The translations under genes and the position numbers were made by a program. Below, one piece after another: positions 35,369 to 45,903 of a stretch of DNA of 64,000 nucleotides. Source of the DNA: Tetragenococcus koreensis. Lineage in GTDB: Bacteria; Bacillota; Bacilli; Lactobacillales; Enterococcaceae. Every line of letters starts with the position of its first letter. The stretch's first letter is position 1. The stretch spans positions 992,001-1,056,000 of the forward strand of contig NZ_CP027786.1 in the NCBI RefSeq assembly GCF_003795145.1, given 5' to 3'. The notes under the pieces were generated by a model, which saw only the letters and a list, made by a program, of their open reading frames with translations, made no database searches and was not told where the DNA came from.

Positions 35369-35641
35369 ATGAGAAAAGTTCGAATTACAGTCGAAGGCCG
35401 TGTGCAAGGCGTAGGTTTTCGTTATTCTACTAAAATGGTTGCTGATGAGTTAGGCATTACCGGTGTAGTAAGAAACGAAATGGATGGTTCGGTATCAATG
35501 GAAGCTTGTGGTGAAGATAATGCGATGGAACGCTTTATCCAAAGAGTCAAAGAATCGCCTTCTCCAGCAGGTAAGGTTTCTAATGTCAAAGTTGAAGATG
35601 ATCCATCCATTAAAGAACGTAAAAAGTTTATCGCAAATTAA
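35369..35641 (+). CDS. acyP: Acylphosphatase
   Basis: 90 residues from the ATG at 35369, 8 bases after GAGGAGG. It matches the whole family: VEGRVQGVGFRYST (the phosphate-binding loop with catalytic Arg) and GVVRNEMDGSVSMEACGE with the catalytic Asn. It hydrolyses acyl phosphates such as acetyl phosphate. Upstream in-frame residues lack a ribosome site. It lies between divergent trmH and yidC. Confidence 0.93.
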   Translation: MRKVRITVEGRVQGVGFRYSTKMVADELGITGVVRNEMDGSVSMEACGEDNAMERFIQRVKESPSPAGKVSNVKVEDDPSIKERKKFIAN

Positions 35642-35748
35642 AATTTTCTTTTCTTTCGTCCTTATTTTGTTATTGTACATTGAAAAAGCGCTCATTTTTT
35701 AGTATAGTTAAGTTTGTGCAAAATTAAGGAAAGAAAAGGAAAAATCAC

Positions 35749-36693
35749 ATGAATAAAATTAAAAAATGGCTAGTTACTTCTGGTCTTTTAGGGATGATGA
35801 TCACACTTAGCGGTTGTGTTAAACGACTGGATGATGGTTCTCCTGATCCTAGCGGTCTCATTTATCGTTTTTTAGTTAACCCATTAGGTAGTTTTTTAAC
35901 GTATATGGCAGATAACTGGGGCTTAGGCTTTGGCTGGGCAATCATAGTTTTGACGATTATTATTCGCTGTATTTTAATGCCGTTAATGATCAATCAGTCA
36001 CGTAAATCAATGTTTCAGTCAGAAAAAATGCAATATCTGAAACCACAAATTGATATTGCTCAAAAAAATATGAAACAAGCAAATACGCAAGAAGAACAAA
36101 TGCAAGCGCAAAAAGAAATGCAAGAGGTATACAAAGAAAACAATGTTAGCATGTTAGGTGGCATTGGTTGCTTACCGTTGTTGATTCAAATGCCGATCTT
36201 TTCTGCTTTGTTTTTTACAACTCGTTATACACCTGGAATTGAGTCATCTACCTTTCTTGGTATGAGTTTAGGAGAACGTAGTTTAACGCTAGTTGTGATT
36301 GCCGGGTTGGCCTATGTCGCTCAATCATTTATTTCAATGATTGGTATGCCCCCTGAGCAAAAGAAACAAATGCGTAGCATGATGATTGTTTCGCCGATGA
36401 TGATCGTATTTGTGTCTCTTTCTTCACCTGCAGGAGTTACGTTGTACTGGGTTGTTGGTGGTTTTATCGGTTGTGTTCAAACATTTATTACCAATGTTTT
36501 AATGAAACCGCGAATCAAGAAGCAAATTGCAAAAGAAATGGAAGAAAATCCACCAAAAACAGTCGTTACTCAGCGAACGGATGTTACACCTTCAACTGAA
36601 AGTGATCAAAAACCGGCTGCAAAACCGAAGTCAGCTAATACAAATAAAAATAGAAACAGAAATGCTGGTAAACAGCAGTATCATAAAAATTAA
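35749..36693 (+). CDS. yidC: Membrane protein insertase YidC/OxaA
   Basis: 314 residues. A lipoprotein signal peptide (LLGMMITLSGC, Cys ~23) is followed by the five-helix insertase core: WGLGFGWAIIVLTIIIRCILMPLMINQSRKS with the conserved intramembrane Arg, GGIGCLPLLIQMPIFSALF and SSPAGVTLYWVVGGFIGCVQT. A basic C-terminal tail (KPKSANTNKNRNRNAGKQQYHKN) contacts ribosomes. It inserts and folds membrane proteins with SecYEG. Length and tail are those of the YidC2-type paralog in lactic acid bacteria. Confidence 0.93.
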   Translation: MNKIKKWLVTSGLLGMMITLSGCVKRLDDGSPDPSGLIYRFLVNPLGSFLTYMADNWGLGFGWAIIVLTIIIRCILMPLMINQSRKSMFQSEKMQYLKPQIDIAQKNMKQANTQEEQMQAQKEMQEVYKENNVSMLGGIGCLPLLIQMPIFSALFFTTRYTPGIESSTFLGMSLGERSLTLVVIAGLAYVAQSFISMIGMPPEQKKQMRSMMIVSPMMIVFVSLSSPAGVTLYWVVGGFIGCVQTFITNVLMKPRIKKQIAKEMEENPPKTVVTQRTDVTPSTESDQKPAAKPKSANTNKNRNRNAGKQQYHKN

Positions 36694-36701
36694 ACGGCGA
36701 T

Positions 36702-36743
36702 AAAGCGAATTAGGAAGTAATTATTCCTTCTTCGCTTTTTTTT
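36702..36743 (+). terminator. Terminator after yidC
   Basis: AAAGCGAA and GGAAGTAA pair with TTATTCC and TTCGCTTT, followed by a T-run. The ribosome site of the AEC transporter gene is ten bases further on. Confidence 0.75.
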
Positions 36744-36759
36744 GAGAGGAGGTCGCCCG

Positions 36760-37707
36760 TTGCTAACAGCCTATTTAAATATTTTAGTCATTTTTTTACT
36801 GATGTTTGTTGGCTACTTTTTATCTTACAAACAATGGTTTTCTAATCGTACGGCAGATGTTTTTTCAAAGCTCGTATTAAACTTAGCTTTGCCTTTTAAT
36901 ATGTTTTTGACCATTACAGATAATTTTTCAAAAGATGAATTTTTATCGCTTTTTCGAGGAATGATTATCCCCATCTTTTCAATGCTTTTAACTCTGCTTT
37001 TAAGTTTGGGTTATCGTCGTCTATTTCATGTCAAAAAATCACGCAAAGGCACTTTTAACACAATCTTTACTTGTTCAAATACCATTTTTATTGGTTTACC
37101 AATCAATTTAGCTATTTTTGGTGAAAAAGCTGTTCCTTATGTATTATTGTATTATATTGTTAATACATCAATTTTTTGGACGTTAGGGATTTATTTTATT
37201 GCGCTTGATGATCCAAATATTAAAGAGGCAACTGTCGCATTTCACCCTTTAGTTGCGCTCAAAAAAGTGTTTTCTCCCGCGTTATTAGGATTTTTAATTG
37301 GTTTGGGTTGGATGTTATTAAACATTAAAGTGCCTGGATTCATTGCTGATTTTGGTCATTATCTAGCGGATTTGACCACTCCTTTATCAATGTTTGTCAT
37401 AGGTATTATCGTCTATTTTCATGGCATTAAAAACCTTAAACTAAATAAAGATATTATCGGAGTATTGCTGGGTCGTTATCTATTTTCACCTTTGATTGTC
37501 TGGTTGTTAGGACAGTGGATTGCCGTTCCTACCTTAATGTTACAAGTATTTATGATTCAAGCTGCAATGCCAGTACAAAATTCCATCCCCATATTAGCGC
37601 GTAACTATCATGCAGATGAAGAATTTGCGGCTTCCAGTTTAGGATATTCAGTTTTACTTTATTTACTCTATATTCCATTTTTACTACAAGTTATTTATAT
37701 GGTCTAA
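36760..37707 (+). CDS. AEC family transporter (auxin efflux carrier type)
   Basis: 315 residues with about ten transmembrane segments. The start is a TTG at 36760, 8 bases after GAGGAGG; the frame begins six codons earlier without a ribosome site. The pattern of two five-helix repeats with SNTIFIGLPI (central crossover) and AAMPVQNSIPILARNY is typical of AEC permeases, which export or import organic acids or auxin-like compounds; malate and related transporters are relatives. Substrate unknown. Placed between terminators, so monocistronic. Confidence 0.87.
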   Translation: MLTAYLNILVIFLLMFVGYFLSYKQWFSNRTADVFSKLVLNLALPFNMFLTITDNFSKDEFLSLFRGMIIPIFSMLLTLLLSLGYRRLFHVKKSRKGTFNTIFTCSNTIFIGLPINLAIFGEKAVPYVLLYYIVNTSIFWTLGIYFIALDDPNIKEATVAFHPLVALKKVFSPALLGFLIGLGWMLLNIKVPGFIADFGHYLADLTTPLSMFVIGIIVYFHGIKNLKLNKDIIGVLLGRYLFSPLIVWLLGQWIAVPTLMLQVFMIQAAMPVQNSIPILARNYHADEEFAASSLGYSVLLYLLYIPFLLQVIYMV

Positions 37708-37710
37708 ACA

Positions 37711-37757
37711 AAAAACCAAGTAAAATCAGTTAAGATACCGATTTTACTTGGTTTTTA
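37711..37757. terminator. Bidirectional terminator between AEC transporter and glyS
   Basis: A 17-base stem starting AAAAACCAAGTAAAATC pairs perfectly with its complement at 37740-37756. T-runs on both strands make it usable by both convergent genes. Confidence 0.85.
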
Positions 37758-37765
37758 TTAACGCT

Positions 37766-39835
37766 TTATTTTGTTACTAAATCCTTCAAACTGGCTACAG
37801 CAAGTGCCATTTTTGAAATCTTTCTTAATTGCGCTAAACGGTTATTGCGAACTGCTTCATCATCAACCATTACCATCGTTTGATCAAAATAATCTTCAAT
37901 CAATGGACGCAGACTCGTCAAAGCTTGGTAGCTTTCTTCAACCGTCTGTGTTGGGAATTTTTCTTCAACTTCTTTGACCGCTTGATATAAGCTTTGTTCT
38001 ACCTCATTTTCAAATAAAGCAGGATTGATTTCAGTTTCGCTGGAGTCTTTTTGACCTAAATTCATTACCCGAGTCAATGCTTCAATCGAAGGTTTGAAAT
38101 CTTCATCATATAAGTGTTTTCCTAATGTATGAGCTGCTTCAAATAACTGATGGATATCTTCTTGTTCTGCATCAATGACTGCATCAATTACATCATGACG
38201 ATATTCTTTAGCCAATAAAAACTGACGTAAACGTCCCTTTAAGAAGTTGCGAACTTCAGCAGCTTGATCTTCCAGATGAATACCATAGCGTCTTTCATTT
38301 TGATTAATCGTTTCTTCGATTTTTTGTTGCAATGCAGCAAAAGGAAATGACCAATTTTTATCAGCCAAAATTCGTACGATCCCATATGTTTGCCGTCTTA
38401 ACGCATAAGGGTCGCTAGAACTTTTTGGTTTCAATCCAGCAGCAAAAAAGGAAAGTACGCTATCCAACTTATCAGCAATTGCTAAGACCGCTCCGATGTT
38501 AGAAGCTGGCAGTTCTCCTTCACTAGAAATGGGCATGTAATGTTCACGAATCGCTTGAGCTACCTCTGGCCTTTCCCCTTTTAATAGAGCATATTTTTCG
38601 CCCATAATTCCTTGGAGTTCAGGAAATTCATCCACCATATTAGTCACTAGATCGAATTTATAAATTTGAGCTGCACGTTGCAAATCAGACAACTCTTCAG
38701 CACTTAATCCTACATGCTCACCGATGATTTGAGCATCGGCTTGTACCCGCTGCATTTTTTCATACATCGAACCAATTTTTTCATGGAAAGTAACATTTTT
38801 TAATTTTTCTACACATTCGTCAATCGTCAGATTTTGGTCTTCCTGATAAAAGAATTCCGCATCCTCTAAACGAGCCACTAAGACTTTTTCATTTCCTTGA
38901 GCGACATTTTCGATTTTCGTTTGATTGCCGTTTCTAACCGAGATGAAATGTGGTAAAAGTTTACCTTCTGACGTTTTCACATCAAAATAACGTTGATGTT
39001 CTTTCATGGAAGTAATCAATACTTCGTCTGGAAGACTTAAATATTTATCCGCAAAATCCCCAACAAATGCAGTCGGATATTCAACCAAGTTGTTCACTTC
39101 AGCTAACAAATCTTCGTCAATATCAATTTGCCAATGATACTCATCTGCAATTTTTTGAATTTGGTCGGTGATTAACGCTTGGCGTTTAAAACGATTGGCA
39201 ATGACAAATTGTTCTTGCAGTTGTTCTTCGTATGCATCTGCATTTGCTAGTTCAACTTGTTTCCCTAAAAAGCGATGGCCATAAGTCATTCGATCTGTTG
39301 TAACATCTAAAATTTTAAATGGCACTACTTGATCACCCAACAATGCAACTAGCCAACGAATAGGACGGACATATTCGAAATCGAATTTATTCCAATGCAT
39401 AGTCACGGGGAATGACAAACTGGTAATCACATCTTTTAAACCCGCGAGTACATCCAGTGCTTTCTTCCCTGTGGTGTGTTTCGTTACATGGACATATTCT
39501 GTGCCTTTTATTTCTTTAAAGTAAATGTCTTCGGTTGTCAATCCTTGTCCACGTACAAAACCTTGTGCAGCTTTACTCCAATCGCCGTTTTCATCCAGTG
39601 CGATTTTTTTAGCAGGACCTTTTACTTCTTCTTGAGTATCTGCTTGCTTTTCTGCTAAATCAACCACCTGAATGGCTAAGCGTCTAGGGGTTGAAAAAGT
39701 GTTTATTTCAGTAAAAGACAAGTGATTTTCTTGTAAAAATTGTTTTGTTTTCTCTTCAAATTGTAAAATACTTGAATCAACCACATAAGCTGGCATTTCT
39801 TCTAATCCAATTTCAACTATTAAATTTTCCGACAT
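37766..39835 (-). CDS. glyS: Glycine-tRNA ligase beta subunit
   Basis: 689 residues, the normal length of the bacterial tetrameric enzyme's beta chain. It starts [19 protein letters not shown], shows [13 protein letters not shown] and the HD-like and anticodon-binding segments ([36 protein letters not shown]). With GlyQ it charges tRNA-Gly. The start codon follows the glyQ stop directly (TAAATG), and both are governed by the T-box upstream. Confidence 0.97.
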   Translation of the reverse strand: MSENLIVEIGLEEMPAYVVDSSILQFEEKTKQFLQENHLSFTEINTFSTPRRLAIQVVDLAEKQADTQEEVKGPAKKIALDENGDWSKAAQGFVRGQGLTTEDIYFKEIKGTEYVHVTKHTTGKKALDVLAGLKDVITSLSFPVTMHWNKFDFEYVRPIRWLVALLGDQVVPFKILDVTTDRMTYGHRFLGKQVELANADAYEEQLQEQFVIANRFKRQALITDQIQKIADEYHWQIDIDEDLLAEVNNLVEYPTAFVGDFADKYLSLPDEVLITSMKEHQRYFDVKTSEGKLLPHFISVRNGNQTKIENVAQGNEKVLVARLEDAEFFYQEDQNLTIDECVEKLKNVTFHEKIGSMYEKMQRVQADAQIIGEHVGLSAEELSDLQRAAQIYKFDLVTNMVDEFPELQGIMGEKYALLKGERPEVAQAIREHYMPISSEGELPASNIGAVLAIADKLDSVLSFFAAGLKPKSSSDPYALRRQTYGIVRILADKNWSFPFAALQQKIEETINQNERRYGIHLEDQAAEVRNFLKGRLRQFLLAKEYRHDVIDAVIDAEQEDIHQLFEAAHTLGKHLYDEDFKPSIEALTRVMNLGQKDSSETEINPALFENEVEQSLYQAVKEVEEKFPTQTVEESYQALTSLRPLIEDYFDQTMVMVDDEAVRNNRLAQLRKISKMALAVASLKDLVTK

Positions 39836-40750
39836 TTAGTCTTCCTCCTTCAGCAATTTATCTGCTTGCGCACGATCTAATAAAGGGTAACCTAACTTTT
39901 TACGTTCTTCGACAAATAATTTGGCCACTTCTTTTGCCATATTACGAATACGAGCTAAATAGCCGGCTCGTTCAGTCACAGAGACCGCGCCTCTTGCATC
40001 GAGCAAGTTAAAGGTGTGACTACATTTTAAAATATAATCATAAGCTGGATGGACTAAATCTTCAGCGATACAACGCTTGGCTTCTTGTTCAAATTTATCG
40101 AAATTATCTAACAGCATTTCTTGGTTACTTAAATCAAAAGAATAGCGAGAATGCTCATATTCAGGTTGTTTGAAGATCTCACCGTACTTAATACCATTCG
40201 TCCATTCTAAATCATAGACACTGTCAACTTCTTGAATGTAAGAAGCCAATCGTTCTAAACCATAAGTAATTTCTGAAGTAACAGGATGACAAGCTAAGCC
40301 ACCTACTTGTTGGAAATAGGTAAATTGTGTGATTTCCATACCGTCTAACCACACTTCCCAACCAACACCAGCACAGCCCATCGAAGGGTTTTCCCAATTA
40401 TCTTCCACAAAGCGAATATCATGTTCTAAAGGATCAATCCCTAATAAAGTCAAACTTTTTAGGTAAAGTTCTTGAATATTTTCAGGAGAAGGCTTCATTA
40501 CTACTTGTAATTGATGGTGTTGGTACAGACGATTTGGATTTTGCCCGTAACGACCATCAGCAGGTCGTCTAGAAGGCTCAACATAGCAAGCATTCCACGG
40601 CTCCGGTCCAATCGCACGCAAAATAGTGTATGGACTCATGGTTCCTGCCCCTTTTTCTGTATCATAAGCTTGCATGATCATACAACCGTTGTCAGACCAA
40701 TATTTCTGCAAGCGTAAAATCATTTCTTGTAAAGTAATTTTTTTTGCCAT
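39836..40750 (-). CDS. glyQ: Glycine-tRNA ligase alpha subunit
   Basis: 304 residues. The catalytic core of this class II synthetase is seen from [83 protein letters not shown] to [38 protein letters not shown]. It forms the first gene of the glyQS operon, preceded by a T-box leader that senses uncharged tRNA-Gly. Confidence 0.97.
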   Translation of the reverse strand: MAKKITLQEMILRLQKYWSDNGCMIMQAYDTEKGAGTMSPYTILRAIGPEPWNACYVEPSRRPADGRYGQNPNRLYQHHQLQVVMKPSPENIQELYLKSLTLLGIDPLEHDIRFVEDNWENPSMGCAGVGWEVWLDGMEITQFTYFQQVGGLACHPVTSEITYGLERLASYIQEVDSVYDLEWTNGIKYGEIFKQPEYEHSRYSFDLSNQEMLLDNFDKFEQEAKRCIAEDLVHPAYDYILKCSHTFNLLDARGAVSVTERAGYLARIRNMAKEVAKLFVEERKKLGYPLLDRAQADKLLKEED

Positions 40751-40770
40751 TTTTTTGCTCCTCTCAAATT

Positions 40771-41021
40771 TGCGATAAAAAAGTCCCTATATCTATACAT
40801 CCTTTGCATAGATATAGGGACGAATAATTTCGCGGTTCCACCCTACTTCCGATCCAATTATCGGCAGCTTTTTAATTGTGCTCACAATTGCCTGTGGTCA
40901 AAGTTCTTCTGTCTGGCTCACACTTTCCCAAACTCGCTAAGAGAAGTTGTTCTTTTCCTTTAAATGATCATCGCACGATTTAATTACTACTATCATAGTA
41001 GTAAAAGTAGTCATTTGTCAA
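40771..41021 (-). promoter_or_regulatory. Glycine T-box riboswitch leader with promoter
   Basis: The promoter is TTGACA (41021-41016), 18 bases, TATGAT (40997-40992). The leader contains the T-box antiterminator sequence AGGGTGGAACCGCG (40844-40831) and then a strong terminator: a 17-base stem from GTCCCTATATC with T-run at 40777-40820. A GGC specifier (Gly) is likely in CCACAGGCAATTG. Uncharged tRNA-Gly would stabilise the antiterminator and allow glyQS transcription. Confidence 0.93.
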
Positions 41022-41053
41022 ATAAAAAGTGAAATTTTCTGAAATACTTCAAT

Positions 41054-41821
41054 CTACCTGGGTTTTAAAACGTCTCCCCATTCTTGCATCTGATCAATAA
41101 ACTTTTTACTTTTTAAATTCAAACCTACATGTTCTTCATATAATTGGTCAATTGTTTGCCGGATCGCCTTTTTGGTTTCTTTTTTTACTTTGATGGAATG
41201 AATTTTATCATAAGAAATTTGAGAAAAAAGGCGAATAAAATGAATCGCCCGTGGATCAGCATGATAACGACGTAAATCGTGATCCCAATGTTTTTCACAT
41301 AAAATCCCATTGTATTTTGAAGAATAATCAAACTTTCCTTGAGTTCTTCCACAAATTGCACATTCCTGCCAATTAATAGTAATACCAAAACGTTGTAAAA
41401 TCTGGATTTCAAAAATATTGGTTAAAATTTCGCCATCAATTTCTTGGTCTAACATCTCCAGTGCTTGGTATAAAAAAGTGTATAGATGGGGATCGTAGAC
41501 CTTATCTTCAATCGCAGCGTCTGCTAGGTTCATCATGTAAGTGGCAAAACCCGCAGCGAAAATATCTTCTTGAATATGCGTAAAGGGATGAATAAACTTT
41601 GCACTATTTAAAAAAGAAAGTCCTTCACTGTTGAATTTTCCAATGTAAGTCGCTTGCGTATAAGGTAAGATAGCCGGGGTCAACGGATTATTTTTGCGGT
41701 GAGCCCCTTTGACATAAAACATCAATTTTCCGCTTGATTCAGTGAAAATTTTGACCAACATATCTTTTTCTTTATGGTCTTTACGGAATAAAATAATTCC
41801 TTTTGATTCTGCTTGATTCAT
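41054..41821 (-). CDS. recO: DNA repair protein RecO
   Basis: 255 residues. The N-terminal OB-fold (ESKGIILFRKDHKEKDMLVKIFTESSGKLMFYVKGAHRKNNP) and the zinc-binding Cys cluster (CAICGRTQGKFDYSSKYNGILCEKH) are visible. RecO works with RecR to load RecA at single-stranded gaps. AAAGGAG precedes the ATG. It lies 24 bases behind era on the same strand, the usual Firmicute order. Confidence 0.95.
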   Translation of the reverse strand: MNQAESKGIILFRKDHKEKDMLVKIFTESSGKLMFYVKGAHRKNNPLTPAILPYTQATYIGKFNSEGLSFLNSAKFIHPFTHIQEDIFAAGFATYMMNLADAAIEDKVYDPHLYTFLYQALEMLDQEIDGEILTNIFEIQILQRFGITINWQECAICGRTQGKFDYSSKYNGILCEKHWDHDLRRYHADPRAIHFIRLFSQISYDKIHSIKVKKETKKAIRQTIDQLYEEHVGLNLKSKKFIDQMQEWGDVLKPR

Positions 41822-41845
41822 GCGATATCTCCTTTGAAAAAAAGG

Positions 41846-42745
41846 TTAAAAGGTTTCTTTTTTATAACCGAAATCATTTAAGGATCTTTGTTTATCGCGC
41901 CAATCTTTTTGGACTTTTACCCAGAGTTCTAGGTAAACTTTGTCACCCAGCATTTTTTCCATATCTTGGCGAGCTTTAATGCCAATTTCTTTGAGCATCT
42001 TGCCGCTCTTACCAATAATAATCCCCTTTTGACTATCGCGCTCAACAATAATTGTCGCTTGAATACGGATTTTATCATTCTCATCTCGCTTCATTGAATC
42101 GATCGTTACAGCGACTGAGTGCGGAATTTCATCGTGTGTTAAAAGCAGAACTTTTTCGCGGATTAATTCAGAAACAATAAAGTATTCAGGATGATCGGTA
42201 ATTTGATCTTCAGGGAAATATTGTGGACCTGTTGGCATTTGATCTTCTAATAGTTGCATCAGTGTCTCAAAGTTATTCCCTTGAGTTGCTGAAACAGGAA
42301 CAACTTCAGCAAAAGTCATTTGTTTCGAATAATCTTCGATAACTGCTAATAAATTATCCGGATGAATTTTATCGATTTTGTTAATGACTAAGAAGACCGG
42401 AACTGAGAGTTTCTGCAGCCGTTCAATGATCAGATTATCACCTTTCCCTCGTTTTTCATCGGCACTGATCATAAATAATACAGCTTCAACTTCTTGTAAT
42501 GCACCATAAGCTTCATTCACCATGTAATCGCCTAGACGATGCTTGGGTTTATGAATCCCTGGGGTATCGATAAAAATCATTTGCATGTCTTTGGTAGTAT
42601 AAACACCTTGGATTTTGTTACGTGTGGTTTGCGCTTTGTCACTCATGATCGCAATTTTTTGACCCACAATTCGATTTAATAAAGTAGATTTTCCCACATT
42701 GGGACGGCCAACAATGGCCACAAAGCCAGACTTATGCTCTGTCAT
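41846..42745 (-). CDS. era: GTPase Era
   Basis: 299 residues. The G domain carries [16 protein letters not shown] (G1), DTPGIHKP (G3) and INKIDKI (NKxD, G4). The C-terminal KH domain ([28 protein letters not shown]) binds the 3' end of 16S rRNA. Era checks small-subunit assembly. Part of the ybeY-dgkA-era-recO cluster; it follows dgkA by 18 bases. Confidence 0.97.
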   Translation of the reverse strand: MTEHKSGFVAIVGRPNVGKSTLLNRIVGQKIAIMSDKAQTTRNKIQGVYTTKDMQMIFIDTPGIHKPKHRLGDYMVNEAYGALQEVEAVLFMISADEKRGKGDNLIIERLQKLSVPVFLVINKIDKIHPDNLLAVIEDYSKQMTFAEVVPVSATQGNNFETLMQLLEDQMPTGPQYFPEDQITDHPEYFIVSELIREKVLLLTHDEIPHSVAVTIDSMKRDENDKIRIQATIIVERDSQKGIIIGKSGKMLKEIGIKARQDMEKMLGDKVYLELWVKVQKDWRDKQRSLNDFGYKKETF

Positions 42746-42763
42746 TTACTGATTTCCTCTTTT

Positions 42764-43171
42764 CTAATAGATAAGTAATTGATAAATTTTCGGTAAAAAA
42801 ATGAGTGCGCCGACAACCACAGTGAAAATAGCGGTAATTAAAACAGCTCCCGCTGCAGTATCTTTGATTTTCTTACCCAGAGGATGAAAGTGCTTATTAG
42901 TCACCATATCCACGACATTTTCAAAAATCGTATTCAATATCTCCATGACTAGCATTAAAAAAATGCATAAACCGATCCAAAGCCATTCAAAGCGTTCAAG
43001 TTGCAGTATTAGCCCTAAAATAGTAATTAATACTGCACAAACGCTATGAATACGCATATTACGTTCATCTTTATAAACAGTTTTTATGCCAGTAATTGCA
43101 AATTCAATTGAGTTAATCAGATTTTTGTTTTTTCCAACGCTACGCTTTTTATCGTTTGAGTCCATAGGCAT
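42764..43171 (-). CDS. dgkA: Diacylglycerol / undecaprenol kinase
   Basis: 135 residues with three transmembrane helices and the signature EILNTIFENVVDMVTNKHFHPLGKKIKDTAAGAVLI. Gram-positive members phosphorylate undecaprenol, which feeds cell-wall lipid carrier recycling. The start overlaps the ybeY stop by 23 bases; either MPMDS or the second methionine could initiate. Same transcript as ybeY and era. Confidence 0.93.
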   Translation of the reverse strand: MPMDSNDKKRSVGKNKNLINSIEFAITGIKTVYKDERNMRIHSVCAVLITILGLILQLERFEWLWIGLCIFLMLVMEILNTIFENVVDMVTNKHFHPLGKKIKDTAAGAVLITAIFTVVVGALIFLPKIYQLLIY

Positions 43172-43631
43172 TCAAGATTTCCTTTTGTAATCCAAACATC
43201 ACTTTTTCGTCTTCGGGTGTCATATGATCATACCGGTTGATATGCAAAAAGCCATGAAGTGCTAAGAAACCTACTTCGCGTTCGTAACTGTGGCCATACT
43301 CAGCTGCTTGTTCTTGAGCGCGCTCAGTTGAAATCATAATATCACCTAATTCATTAGGTAAATCAACTAGCTCCTCGTCAGCAAAAAAGATCGGCGTCTC
43401 CTCTTCTCCTTCATCTTCAATCGCAAAACTAATTACATCGGTGGGTGCATCTTTTCCACGATAATCACGATTGATCACTTGAATACCCTCATTATCCATA
43501 AAGGTAATCGACATTTCAGTATTTTCCGGAAGTTCCAGATAGTCTGCAGCAAACTGTAGTAAGCTTTCAATGTCTGCCATTTCTTTTTTCGTTACTTGTT
43601 TTGTATCATCAATAAAAGTGATTTCCATCAT
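43149..43631 (-). CDS. ybeY: rRNA maturation RNase YbeY
   Basis: 160 residues. The metal-binding motif HGFLHINRYDH (H-x3-H-x5-H form) is at ~124-134 and the ISTERAQEQAAEYGHSYEREVGFLALHG stretch is family-typical. YbeY is an endoribonuclease-like protein for 16S rRNA 3' maturation and quality control. It overlaps the pgpH stop (ATGA type) upstream and dgkA downstream. Confidence 0.96.
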   Translation of the reverse strand: MMEITFIDDTKQVTKKEMADIESLLQFAADYLELPENTEMSITFMDNEGIQVINRDYRGKDAPTDVISFAIEDEGEEETPIFFADEELVDLPNELGDIMISTERAQEQAAEYGHSYEREVGFLALHGFLHINRYDHMTPEDEKVMFGLQKEILNAYGLKR

Positions 43632-45829
43632 TGACCACTTCTTTCTTGTTCTTCTTTCATTTTTTCGGCTTCAGATTCCATTTTAGGATATTTAATCCGC
43701 GAATGGAAGGTACTGCATAACCCATCAATGAGTGATTTTTTAATTATTTTAAGCTCTTTTAAGGTTAGTTGAGCATCATCTAATTGTCCATCAAGCATCC
43801 GGTCGGTCATTAGATTAGAAACAAATTCTTTAATTTTTTCATTGGTTGGCTCATCCATCGCTCGAACAGCTGCTTCACAACTATCTGCAATGCTGACTAC
43901 ACCAGCTTCTTTGGTCTGCGGAATCGGACCTGGGTAACGAAAGTCTTCTTCAGTAATCTTAGAATTACGTTCTTTTGCTTTGACATAAAAGAATTTCATC
44001 AGGGTAGTTCCATGATGTTGCTGACAAATATCAATCACCATTTGCGGCATCTTCTCTTTTTCCAAAACTGCGACACCATCAGTTACATGTCCAAAAATAA
44101 TTTGCTTACTATCTTCTGGCAGTAAGAAATTATGGGGATTTTCCGCTCCTTGTGGCAAGTTTTCGACAAAGAAATTTGCGTGTTTTAATTTACCAATATC
44201 ATGGTAATAACATGCTACTCGTGTCAATAAAGTTCTCCCGCCAATTTCAGCTACCGCATTCGCGCTTAAATTAGCTACCATCATACTATGGTGATAAGTA
44301 CCAGGCGCTTCTTCTAATAGTTTTTTCAGCATTGGATGATTTGGATTGCTTAATTCATTTAAAACAATATCACTATCATCCGTTACCATTAGTTCAATAA
44401 ATTGATATAAACCAACGCCCATTAACAACGACAAAATACTACCTGCCAAACTACAAGCTAGCGCAATCCAAGTTTGACTGTCAGCAAAATTGACGCCTTG
44501 TAAAACTAATAAAACAATACTTACCAAGAAAGGAAATACAACTATCCACAGCAATGACTGTTGTCCTTGGTGAGAAATACGTTTTCTTGGCAATAAAGTT
44601 CCCAAAAGGCCAGAAAACATATAAGAAATTAGAATAATAGGCAAAACATTAGTGCCTACGGATTCATAAAAAATAAAGCTTGCTAGCACTACCTGAAAAG
44701 CAGCTGCTAAAATTCCGGAACGACGATTAATAAACAAGTTCAAAATTAAAGGTATAAACGCCGCAGGGAAGAATAACGGTATGTAGGCAATTGCTTCTGT
44801 TTGGAAAAGTTGGAAAAACTTCATAAATACAATACTTAAAGTCATCGCTACTACATAAAAAACCAACTGATTTTCTCGCTCATCTTTACTTTTTAACGGA
44901 TGAGTGAAATAAAGTAGAACAATAATTTGTAGTAATGAAACTAAAATAATTGCAACAAATGGGAAAAAGGATTGGTTTTTCTCAGTCATACCTAATACAT
45001 TAAGCTTTTGAATCGCTGATGAATCAATTTGCGAGCCTTCCCGAACAATGATTTCTCCTTGATAAATCATCACCGGTTGTACCGAATCTTCGGCTTCTTG
45101 TTTCAATTCATCAGTTTTTTGCTCATTTAAAAACGTATTGACAATGATTCCTTCATCTACTAGATAAGATACAGCTTCGCTTTGTTCGCTGGATAAATCA
45201 AGTCCTTCAACTTGTTGCTCGGCATCTTGCCGTGCTTCACTTAAATCCTCTTGCTGGATTTGTTCGGTCATTTGCTGATCGATAATTGACAAACTTTCTT
45301 CTTTAACTTGAGCCAAATCATCCTGGCTTAAATCAAAAGCAATCCGGTAAAAGTCATCAGGAATCTTTTGATAAAAATTTAAATCGTCGCCATCCACTTG
45401 CTCCAGTTCTTTTTTCATGGCAGCCATTTTTTCATCTTCGGTCACTTCATTGGCAGAATCACTATCTTCTGCGTCTTCTCTACGTTCTTCATTTTCTTCT
45501 GCGCTATCTTTTCGTACCCCATCAATCATATCAAATAATTGTTCAATCAAGTCATGCTGTTCACTAGAGATCTCTTCTTGATAAGTATACTCTGGGACGA
45601 CAGCTTCAGCTGCTAATTCTTTCTTCTGGTTAGTTACTGGGGTATTTTCAGCTGTTTTATTGGCTCGGATACTTTCTTCTGCGACTTGACCTTCTTGATA
45701 ATTCGTATCATTTTGATGGACACTAGAAAAAAGTATTCCACTAATAATTAAAAAAAAGAGTGTCAACAAAACAGGTACAAAATATTTCCCCATTTTATTT
45801 TTCAATCGTTTTAAAGGTGCAATGATCAT
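43628..45829 (-). CDS. pgpH: PgpH-type 7TM-HD phosphodiesterase (c-di-AMP hydrolase)
   Basis: 733 residues. It has an N-terminal transmembrane helix, a large acidic extracytoplasmic domain (7TMR-HDED), seven membrane helices at ~285-480 and a C-terminal cytoplasmic HD domain with YYHDIGKLKHANFFVENL and QQHHGTTLMKFFY. PgpH proteins of Firmicutes hydrolyse cyclic di-AMP, a signal controlling osmolyte and K+ transport. Placed between phoH and ybeY as in listeria and enterococci. GGAGGGAGG precedes the ATG. Confidence 0.93.
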   Translation of the reverse strand: MIIAPLKRLKNKMGKYFVPVLLTLFFLIISGILFSSVHQNDTNYQEGQVAEESIRANKTAENTPVTNQKKELAAEAVVPEYTYQEEISSEQHDLIEQLFDMIDGVRKDSAEENEERREDAEDSDSANEVTEDEKMAAMKKELEQVDGDDLNFYQKIPDDFYRIAFDLSQDDLAQVKEESLSIIDQQMTEQIQQEDLSEARQDAEQQVEGLDLSSEQSEAVSYLVDEGIIVNTFLNEQKTDELKQEAEDSVQPVMIYQGEIIVREGSQIDSSAIQKLNVLGMTEKNQSFFPFVAIILVSLLQIIVLLYFTHPLKSKDERENQLVFYVVAMTLSIVFMKFFQLFQTEAIAYIPLFFPAAFIPLILNLFINRRSGILAAAFQVVLASFIFYESVGTNVLPIILISYMFSGLLGTLLPRKRISHQGQQSLLWIVVFPFLVSIVLLVLQGVNFADSQTWIALACSLAGSILSLLMGVGLYQFIELMVTDDSDIVLNELSNPNHPMLKKLLEEAPGTYHHSMMVANLSANAVAEIGGRTLLTRVACYYHDIGKLKHANFFVENLPQGAENPHNFLLPEDSKQIIFGHVTDGVAVLEKEKMPQMVIDICQQHHGTTLMKFFYVKAKERNSKITEEDFRYPGPIPQTKEAGVVSIADSCEAAVRAMDEPTNEKIKEFVSNLMTDRMLDGQLDDAQLTLKELKIIKKSLIDGLCSTFHSRIKYPKMESEAEKMKEEQERSGQ

Positions 45830-45903
45830 ACTTTTCCTCCCTCCTCTGTTGTTTATCGTATAAACAAACTGAGGCTTTAGGCTGTTTTTTTAATGAAGCC
45901 TGA